8,698 bases of DNA from assembly GCA_902797525.1 (NCBI GenBank), contig CADBSZ010000005.1:1-8698 (forward strand), in the 5' to 3' direction. Below the pieces are notes generated by a model. It was not told where the DNA came from. It saw only the letters and a program-made list of their open reading frames with translations, and made no database searches. A program made the translations under genes and the position numbers. Below are positions 1 to 5,733 of the stretch, piece by piece. The stretch comes from an uncultured Ruminococcus sp. (GTDB lineage: Bacteria; Bacillota; Clostridia; Oscillospirales; Acutalibacteraceae). Each line of letters starts with the position of its first letter. Position 1 is the stretch's first letter.

Positions 1-318
1 CAGGCGACGCTTGAAACCCTGCAGGGAAGCGGCGATTTGTGCCGTTGGGGCGGCGACGAATTTTTGATTTTGTTCCACACCGACATCGACGCCGAAATGG
101 TTTGCCGCCGCATTGTCGACGCGGTTCGCGCGCGCGAATTCTGCTTTGGCGACGAGCATTTTGCCGCCACCCTATCCGTGGGGCTGGCGGTTGCGCCCAA
201 CGGCGGAACGGATAACATTAACGCGCTGATTCATCAGGCGGACATCAATTTGTATCAGGCAAAAAACAAGGGCAAAAACTGCACCGTCTGCTCCGTGCCG
301 GAGGCGCAGGACAGCTGA
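1..318 (+). CDS. Diguanylate cyclase, GGDEF domain, 3' part only
   Basis: This is the C-terminal 105 residues of a GGDEF-family protein. The reading frame is open from base 1, so the start and any sensor domain lie off the left edge. The active-site loop RWGGDEF is intact (residues 15-21 of the visible part). It is followed by the usual end of the fold: a LSVGLA strand, then an ADINLYQAKNKGKN helix close to the family's typical closing motif. Such enzymes condense two GTP into cyclic di-GMP. The RxxD inhibitory site normally found just before the loop is absent here (the aligned residues are roughly QGSG), so classical product inhibition is not expected. A TTG at base 37 lies inside the domain, just before the active-site loop, and cannot be the real start. 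The gene converges on the minus-strand operon, with a hairpin terminator between them. The family call is firm; the full architecture is unknown. Confidence 0.93.
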   Translation, partial: QATLETLQGSGDLCRWGGDEFLILFHTDIDAEMVCRRIVDAVRAREFCFGDEHFAATLSVGLAVAPNGGTDNINALIHQADINLYQAKNKGKNCTVCSVPEAQDS

Positions 319-339
319 CGGCAGCGTTGCCGTAACAAC

Positions 340-368
340 AAAGCACATTCGGTTTCCGAATGTGCTTT
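340..368. terminator. Bidirectional intrinsic terminator
   Basis: A perfect 13-bp inverted repeat (AAAGCACATTCGG / CCGAATGTGCTTT) surrounds a 3-base TTT loop. It lies between the stop of the plus-strand cyclase gene (318) and the stop of the minus-strand operon (378). On the plus strand it is followed by TTCGTTTTGTT. On the minus strand the stem runs into TTTGTTGTTA. Both sides are therefore U-rich in RNA, as expected for a shared Rho-independent terminator between convergent genes. The T-tract is better on the plus side. A smaller 6-bp hairpin (318-333) precedes it. Confidence 0.88.
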
Positions 369-377
369 TCGTTTTGT

Positions 378-1487
378 TCAGCGTTGTGCCTTTATGCGCT
401 GTTTTTCCGCATAAAGCAGCTTATCCGCCTGCGTCAGTTGTTCAAAAAAGTCGGCGGCGTCTGCCGGACGCGTCTGCACGCAGCCGAAGCTGCAGCCCAG
501 GCCGCTGATTTTTTGCGCCATGATGTCGGTTGAAAAGCTCTCGCTGACCTTTTGCAGGGTTTGACGGAACTCATCGAGCGAAACATCCTTTTGAATCACC
601 AAAAACTCGTCGCCGCCGTAGCGGTAAACGCATTCGTGCGGAAAAAAATCGAGCAAAAGCTGCGCGAAGCGTTCGAGCACCTCGTCGCCGCTGCGGTGGC
701 CGTAGGTGTCGTTGACGCCCTTAAAGCTGTTGATGTCGCCCATCGCGATGCAAATGTCCGTGCCGACATAATCGGGAATGCTCTGATTGAGGGCATAGCG
801 GTTTTGCAAACGGGTGATGCTGTCATAATTGGCGATGATTTCGAGCGAATCATTGAGCAGGTTCGCCTTGTTTTTCTCGGTAATATAGCGCGCGGTCAGG
901 CGGTAGTTGAGCATGGCGCCGATGACCGTGAGAGACGCGAGCATCAAGTAGTTATAGGGGTTGATTAAGCCGCCGATGAAGCCGTATTCCAAAATCAGAT
1001 AATGAATGATGTATGAGCCCATGATGACGGGTATGGTGAACGCGGGCTTCAGCTTGACAAACAGCGCCGCAATCAGCTCGACGGTGTAGAAGGTGAGGAG
1101 CTGCTGATGATTGACGTAGTTGTTGACGGAAACATACATCGCCCAGATAATCAGCGAAACGATGAAGCTGCCGATAAACGCCCTGACCGCCCACGGGTGG
1201 TTTTGGACGGTGCCGGGGCTTTTGAGCAGTCTGCCCGACACCAAAAAGCCCGTCAGACACAAAAGCACGCTCAGCCCCACACGAATCATCGCGGCGATTA
1301 CCCCGCCGTTGCCGAGATTTGGAATATGAACGAAAAAATACACCGCTAATGAGATTGCCTGAATGATGCCGACAATCAGCGACACATAGTAGATGTTTTT
1401 GGCGTTCATCGTGTCAATTTCGAACTTTGTTGATTGATCAACCACCGGACTGAACCAAGATTTTAGCCAGTCTGTTAATTTATTCAT
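378..1487 (-). CDS. Membrane diguanylate cyclase (6-TM sensor + GGDEF)
   Basis: A 369-residue protein predicted to make cyclic di-GMP at the membrane. About six hydrophobic segments fill residues 33-195 and resemble integral-membrane sensor regions of cyclases; I do not recognise a named MASE family. The GGDEF domain covers roughly 215-365: a DSITRLQNR entry motif (222-230), metal-site Asp251 in GDIN, a NDTYGHRSGDE substrate-site stretch (259-269) and the active loop RYGGDEF (289-295). The inhibitory RxxD site is missing (FPHE at the equivalent position). The final helix reads LLYAEKQRIKAQR, departing from the usual YxAKxxGRN ending. The start is set by AGGTG 5 nt upstream within GAGAGGTGAT. 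Its ATG overlaps the TGA of the HD-GYP gene (ATGA), implying translational coupling. It is the last gene of the operon, directly before the terminator. Catalysis looks intact; the signal sensed is unknown. Confidence 0.93.
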   Translation of the reverse strand: MNKLTDWLKSWFSPVVDQSTKFEIDTMNAKNIYYVSLIVGIIQAISLAVYFFVHIPNLGNGGVIAAMIRVGLSVLLCLTGFLVSGRLLKSPGTVQNHPWAVRAFIGSFIVSLIIWAMYVSVNNYVNHQQLLTFYTVELIAALFVKLKPAFTIPVIMGSYIIHYLILEYGFIGGLINPYNYLMLASLTVIGAMLNYRLTARYITEKNKANLLNDSLEIIANYDSITRLQNRYALNQSIPDYVGTDICIAMGDINSFKGVNDTYGHRSGDEVLERFAQLLLDFFPHECVYRYGGDEFLVIQKDVSLDEFRQTLQKVSESFSTDIMAQKISGLGCSFGCVQTRPADAADFFEQLTQADKLLYAEKQRIKAQR

Positions 1488-3649
1488 AAAATCACCTCTC
1501 GTGATGGGGATTGCAGGTCAGTCGTCTGCGGCTCCATGTTGAGCGCGGCGACGCGGCGAACTTCCTCCTCCGCGTCCAAAAACGCCTGCGCAACAAGGGG
1601 GTCAAAATGCGATCCGGCGTCCTGACGGATGATATCGAGCGCCTTTTCGATGGTAAACGGCTCCTTGTAGCTGCGGCGCGACACCAGCGCGTCAAACACA
1701 TCGGCAACCGCCATGACGCGCGCCGACAGAGGAATGTCCTCGCCGGCAAGTCCGGTGGGATAGCCCTTTCCGTTCCATTTTTCGTGATGATAAAGCGCGA
1801 GGTTTTTGGCTTCGGTCAAATAGCCGGAGTCCTCATCCACCAGCGCGATGGCCTTGTCGATCATTTTGCCGCCCTCGGTGGTGTGGCTTTGCATGATGTG
1901 AAACTCCTCGTCGGTGAGCCTGCCGGGCTTGTTGAGAATGACGTCGGATACGGTGATTTTTCCCACGTCATGAAGCGGCGCCGAGTTGACGACCTCGGTG
2001 ATGTATTCCTCGCTCAGCTCGCCGGAATAAATCCCCTCCTTCTGCATTTGGCGAAGGATGATTTCGGCGTATGCCGCCGTTTTAAAAACATGGTCGCCTG
2101 TGCACCGGTCGCGGCTTTCCACCATGTCGGCAAGCACGAGAATCAGGCCGTTTTGCAGCTTGGTGAGCTGATTGCTTTTGCGCTGGGTTTCCTCGATGTA
2201 GCGCAGCGTTTTGCGCACCGCTTCACGGTAATCCTCATACAGCGTTTCGATTTCGTCGCCGGTGCGGATGTTGAGCGCGTCGAGCATGTTTTTCCAACGC
2301 TCGCGGGCCTCGGGCGTGTCGTAGCGCGAATGGCGCGACACATGCGCGATGGCGTTAATCGGACGGACGATGGAGCGCTCCGCCATCCAGACCGCATAGG
2401 TGCGGATAACAATTAAAAAGCCGAGAAACAGCGAAATGATTTTCGCCAAAAACGTAAACTCCTCGGAGCGCAGACGGTTCATTTCCATGTCCACGCCGAT
2501 ATAGCACTGCACCCTGCCCGCGCTGTCGGCAACCGGGTGATACACCGTCAGCAGCCAGCCGTATTTGTCGTTGGTGATGTCGGAGGGAACGGGCTGACCG
2601 GCAAGGAATTTGTCGAGATATTTTTGAACGGATAAATCGTATTGAATCACCTCGCCCGTTTCGTCGCCCTCAAGCTCGGGCGTGTCGGCGTCAAACACGA
2701 CGTGCACGCCGTCGCCGCTGACGCGGTAAACATAGGCGTATTTGATTTCGGGCGTGATGTTGATGACGGTGGAAAGCAGCTCTTCAACGTCCTCATAGCC
2801 CTCGGCTGCCCTGCCCTTTGTCAGATATTCGTCAATGCGGTCGGCGTTGAGCTTTTCGGCAATGACGCGCGCGGCATAGCGGCCGTTTTCCTCATATTCG
2901 GCGATGGTGGAATTGTGGTACTGCAAAATGCAGACGCCGATTGCCGCCGTTGCAATCAGCGTTGTAGACGCCGCCACCACCAGCGTGACCTTCATGCGCA
3001 GCGACAGCCGCTTGCGGTTGTGCCGGTCGGTCTTTTCAAAGACGGTGACGTAATACCAGCTGCGCGTGTGGACAAAGTCCAGCAGCCTTGAGGGCAGCAG
3101 CTTGTAGATGACCAGCGCGATGACGGTGACAATCGCCTTGTCGGCAAGGTCAATCAAAAAGCTTGAGAGCAGGTTGGACGGAAAATAGCCCATCGGCACC
3201 GCGTTGTTGATGGCCGCCGCCATGTCAACCGCAAAGCCCTCGCCGAAGCTCAGCCCGTTAATCAGCCAGGTCAGCAGGCCGCCGGCAACGCCGCCCAAAA
3301 CGGCAAAGATGAGAACGGCGAGCAGGATGTAGGGAATTTTGACGCGGCGCATTTTTTCGGCGAAGGACACCGCCGCCACGGCGATGAGCACGCTGATAAT
3401 GCAGTAGTACATGGTGTATGAATCGGAAAACCCGTTGATGATATTCGTGAAAAATCCGACGGTGATACACGGAATGTAGCCGCCGAGCATCGCCGAAAGA
3501 ATGGTGCCGATGTTGTCAATATACAGCGGCCATCCGAAAAGGGCGTTGAGCTTTGTGCCGAGAATATTCAAAAAAATTCCCGTGAGGATGACGCAAACAA
3601 GCGACACGCCTGTTTTCCACGGCGATTTTGATTTCATGATCGGTATCAT
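1484..3649 (-). CDS. Membrane HD-GYP phosphodiesterase with ECF-S-like and Cache-like sensor regions
   Basis: A 721-residue protein predicted to hydrolyse cyclic di-GMP. Residues 14-185 form five or six membrane helices. The segment around 40-73 (PLYIDNIGTIL, then GFFTNIINGF) resembles S-components of ECF vitamin transporters. A further helix (about 220-241) leads to an extracytoplasmic region at about 243-395 that looks like a Cache sensor (YAYVYRVSGDG, later GVDMEMNRL). A helix at 400-420 and a HAMP-like linker (IVRPINAI; TGDEIETL) follow. The HD-GYP domain occupies about 500-695, with His520, the HD pair 560-561 in LHDVGK, His589, the HH pair 621-622, GKGYP (627-631) and Asp650, so the metal ligands appear complete. 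The start is chosen because GGAGGAG sits at ideal spacing; Met5 is the alternative. It begins 13 nt after the HPt stop and overlaps the cyclase gene by 4 nt. HD-GYP is certain; the ECF-S resemblance is by eye. Confidence 0.93.
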   Translation of the reverse strand: MIPIMKSKSPWKTGVSLVCVILTGIFLNILGTKLNALFGWPLYIDNIGTILSAMLGGYIPCITVGFFTNIINGFSDSYTMYYCIISVLIAVAAVSFAEKMRRVKIPYILLAVLIFAVLGGVAGGLLTWLINGLSFGEGFAVDMAAAINNAVPMGYFPSNLLSSFLIDLADKAIVTVIALVIYKLLPSRLLDFVHTRSWYYVTVFEKTDRHNRKRLSLRMKVTLVVAASTTLIATAAIGVCILQYHNSTIAEYEENGRYAARVIAEKLNADRIDEYLTKGRAAEGYEDVEELLSTVINITPEIKYAYVYRVSGDGVHVVFDADTPELEGDETGEVIQYDLSVQKYLDKFLAGQPVPSDITNDKYGWLLTVYHPVADSAGRVQCYIGVDMEMNRLRSEEFTFLAKIISLFLGFLIVIRTYAVWMAERSIVRPINAIAHVSRHSRYDTPEARERWKNMLDALNIRTGDEIETLYEDYREAVRKTLRYIEETQRKSNQLTKLQNGLILVLADMVESRDRCTGDHVFKTAAYAEIILRQMQKEGIYSGELSEEYITEVVNSAPLHDVGKITVSDVILNKPGRLTDEEFHIMQSHTTEGGKMIDKAIALVDEDSGYLTEAKNLALYHHEKWNGKGYPTGLAGEDIPLSARVMAVADVFDALVSRRSYKEPFTIEKALDIIRQDAGSHFDPLVAQAFLDAEEEVRRVAALNMEPQTTDLQSPSREVIL

Positions 3650-3662
3650 AACACTCCTCCGC

Positions 3663-4007
3663 TTATTCTGCGCACAGCGCGCTCAGCGACTCTTTTTGCC
3701 GCAGCAGCGCGCCGAGCAGGGGCGCATAGTCCGTTTGGGTGCGCGCGCGCAGCAGCTCGGTGATTTCGCTGCAAACCTCATACATCGGCGTCAGCGAAAG
3801 GTTGCCCAGCACGCCCTTGAGCGCGTGCGCCGCCTCAAAGGCTTTGTCGAGGTCGCCTTGGTTCAGCGCCGCCCCGAGCGCGTCAAAATTGCCCTCTGCG
3901 GGTATCATATTGACCAGCCGAAGATACAGCGCCTCGTTGCCGTAGCAGCGCGCCAGCCCCTCGGCGGTGTTCGCGCCGAAGAGATTGAGCTTTTCAATCG
4001 TTATCAT
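3663..4007 (-). CDS. Stand-alone HPt phosphotransfer protein
   Basis: A 114-residue, mainly helical cytoplasmic protein with the histidine phosphotransfer signature AHALKGVLGNLSL; His61 is the predicted phospho-acceptor, with Lys64 and Gly65 in the usual following positions. HPt proteins shuttle phosphate between receiver domains and have no kinase activity of their own. The length suits a single HPt domain with nothing attached. The first 14 nt overlap the end of the EAL gene, and a GGGGG tract lies 8 nt before the ATG inside that gene, so translation is probably coupled. Its neighbours are exactly the partners a relay needs: a hybrid kinase with a C-terminal receiver two genes upstream, and a receiver-EAL protein immediately upstream. 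Passing phosphate from the kinase receiver (Asp901) to the EAL protein receiver (Asp63) is the likely job, inferred from context. The family assignment is confident. Confidence 0.9.
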   Translation of the reverse strand: MITIEKLNLFGANTAEGLARCYGNEALYLRLVNMIPAEGNFDALGAALNQGDLDKAFEAAHALKGVLGNLSLTPMYEVCSEITELLRARTQTDYAPLLGALLRQKESLSALCAE

Positions 4008-5706
4008 ATGCGTTTCCCCCTGTGTGACATTCTTTTTTTATCAAATCGCCGAACCGTTCGGCAGGCAGCGGCGGTGAAAAATAATAGCCCTGCACAATGT
4101 CGCAGCCCATTTCCCTGAGCGCGTCAAGCTGCGCCTTTTCCTCAACGCCCTCGGCAACAACGGGCACCTCAAGAAAGGCGGCGATGTCCAGCACCAGCTT
4201 GACCAGCCGCAGGCTTTTGCTGTCGCTGAGCATGTTCCGCACGAACTGCATGTCAAGCTTTAACACATCTATCGGAATTTCGGTGAGCATATTCAGCGAG
4301 GAATAGCCCGAGCCGAAATCGTCCATTTCTATCTTAAAGCCGCTGCCGCGCAGGCTGTTGACCGCTTCAATCAGGCGGTCGGTGCCGTTTGCGTAGGCGG
4401 ACTCGGTGATTTCAAGCATTAAATCGCTCGGGGCAAGCGCAAAATCCTCCACGATTTTGCACAGCTTGCGCTCCAGCTCCGGATCGAAAATATCAACGCG
4501 CGAAACGTTGACCGAAACGGGAACGGTGACGCCGTACTGCCGGCGCCAGCGTTTGATGTGCGCGGCTGCCTGCCGCCACACGAAGTAATCCACCTGGCGA
4601 ATCAGTCCGTTTTGCTCAAACAGCGGAATAAAATCGCCGGGGCCGATGAAGCCGAGCTCGGGGTGAATCCAGCGAATGAGCGCCTCGGCGCTGGCAAGCA
4701 CCGGGCGGTCGCCCTGAATTTTGTATTTCGGCTGAAAATAAACGGTGAAATCGCAGTTGTCAATCGCGTCCTGCATGTCGCCGATTAAGCGCTCGTGAAA
4801 CACCGCGCGCTCATAGAGCTCGTTGTTGTAGCGCGCCGTCAGCGCGCCGTACTGTCCGCGAATACGGTCGCACGCCGCCTTTGCGCGGGTGAACCATCCC
4901 TCCGGCTCACCCGAAGCGCTTTCGCAGGAATAAACGCCGGCGCGCAGGCGCAGACTGCGCGAGCGCGAAAACGCCGCCAGCTCCTTTTGCATGTGCGCCA
5001 CAAGCGGCTCGTAATCCTCCTGCCGCTCGCACAGGACGAAAAAGGTGTCGCTCTCGCTGCGGCAGGCGATGCCGTGAAGCGGCAAAAAGCTTTCGGCAAT
5101 CAGCTCGCCGAACCGCCGCAAAACGCGGTCGCCCTCATCCCTGCCAAACAGCTCGTTAATCAGATGAAAGCGGTCGATGTTGAGCGCAAGGGCGTCCATG
5201 GGCTTGTCCGTCAGCGCGAGCAGGCGCTGCAAATACACAAAAAAGTAACTGCGCGTGTATAAACCCGAAACCTTGTCGCGCTCGGTGGAACGGATGATGC
5301 TTTTGTCCTCGCTGAGCTCGATAATTCTTTCGCAACGCGCCAAAATGACCTCGGGCATGTCGTAGGGCTTGGTGATAAAATCCGCCGCGCCCATGCGGAT
5401 GCTGCGCACCTCGGCGGACTTTTCGGAGGTCATGACGATAATGGGAATCCGCTTGAGCCTGTCGTCCGCGCGGCAGCGTTCAATGACCTCAAAGCCGTTG
5501 AGCACCGGCATGAGCAGGTCGAGCAAAATCAGCGAATACGCCGCGTCGGGTGCGGTGAGCGCGTCCATCGCCTCCTGTCCGTTGGCGGCAAAGGACAGCT
5601 CGTAGCTTGCGGACAGCATGGCGCCGAGCAGCTCGCGGTTTATCATTTCGTCATCCACAATCAGCACGCGGCGCTTCATGCCGCCTGCGTTTAAAATTCG
5701 TTCCAT
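3994..5706 (-). CDS. Response regulator: REC / degenerate GGDEF / EAL phosphodiesterase
   Basis: A 570-residue soluble protein without membrane segments. The receiver domain (about 12-130) is complete: acidic pair Asp18-Asp19, phospho-acceptor Asp63 in LLDLLMP, Thr93 and Lys113 in TKP. The central GGDEF-like domain (about 140-295) keeps the fold signature DKVSGLYTR and NIDRFHLINELFGRDEGD, but its active loop reads RSESDTF instead of RYGGDEF, so it should not make cyclic di-GMP. The EAL domain (about 305-560) looks active: EALIRW (341-346), Asn400, Glu432 in LEITE, DDFGSGYSSL (462-471), Lys483, AEGVEE (518-523) and Gln539. Its reaction is hydrolysis of cyclic di-GMP to pGpG. The start is supported by GGAG 6 nt upstream; Met10, just before the first receiver strand, is a weaker option. 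It lies 27 nt after the permease-kinase gene and is the likely relay output. The inactive GGDEF may bind GTP and modulate the EAL domain, as known for some relatives. Confidence 0.94.
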   Translation of the reverse strand: MERILNAGGMKRRVLIVDDEMINRELLGAMLSASYELSFAANGQEAMDALTAPDAAYSLILLDLLMPVLNGFEVIERCRADDRLKRIPIIVMTSEKSAEVRSIRMGAADFITKPYDMPEVILARCERIIELSEDKSIIRSTERDKVSGLYTRSYFFVYLQRLLALTDKPMDALALNIDRFHLINELFGRDEGDRVLRRFGELIAESFLPLHGIACRSESDTFFVLCERQEDYEPLVAHMQKELAAFSRSRSLRLRAGVYSCESASGEPEGWFTRAKAACDRIRGQYGALTARYNNELYERAVFHERLIGDMQDAIDNCDFTVYFQPKYKIQGDRPVLASAEALIRWIHPELGFIGPGDFIPLFEQNGLIRQVDYFVWRQAAAHIKRWRRQYGVTVPVSVNVSRVDIFDPELERKLCKIVEDFALAPSDLMLEITESAYANGTDRLIEAVNSLRGSGFKIEMDDFGSGYSSLNMLTEIPIDVLKLDMQFVRNMLSDSKSLRLVKLVLDIAAFLEVPVVAEGVEEKAQLDALREMGCDIVQGYYFSPPLPAERFGDLIKKECHTGGNAYDND

Positions 5707-5712
5707 AGCTTT

Positions 5713-5716
5713 CTCC
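5713..5716 (-). promoter_or_regulatory. RBS supporting the REC-EAL start at 5706
   Basis: GGAG followed by 6 nt and ATG on the minus strand, within the 27-nt gap after the permease-kinase gene. It favours Met1 over the internal Met10, which has only a loose GGC-rich stretch in front of it. Confidence 0.6.
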
Positions 5717-5733
5717 GTTATCTGTTTCGGAAG

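Noticed and set aside
37..39. TTG as a start codon for the left-edge GGDEF gene
   Set aside because: It lies only a few residues before the active-site loop and would remove most of the domain. The frame is open back to base 1, so the gene simply continues off the window.
318..333. Small hairpin ACGGCA-GCGT-TGCCGT as a separate terminator or regulatory site
   Set aside because: The stem is only 6 bp and has no T-tract directly after it; the much stronger hairpin at 340-368 accounts for termination.
1511..2416. Long plus-strand open frame (301 codons) opposite the HD-GYP gene
   Set aside because: It is antisense to well-conserved HD-GYP codons, its translation is rich in Arg, His and Val with no recognisable domain, and GC-biased third positions explain the lack of stops. 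The same applies to plus-strand frames at 6841-7608 and 7951-8613 opposite the permease-kinase.
5677..5679. Internal ATG (Met10) as the true start of the REC-EAL protein
   Set aside because: It directly precedes the receiver's first strand and is conceivable, but the upstream ATG at 5706 has the better-spaced GGAG, so the longer form is kept.
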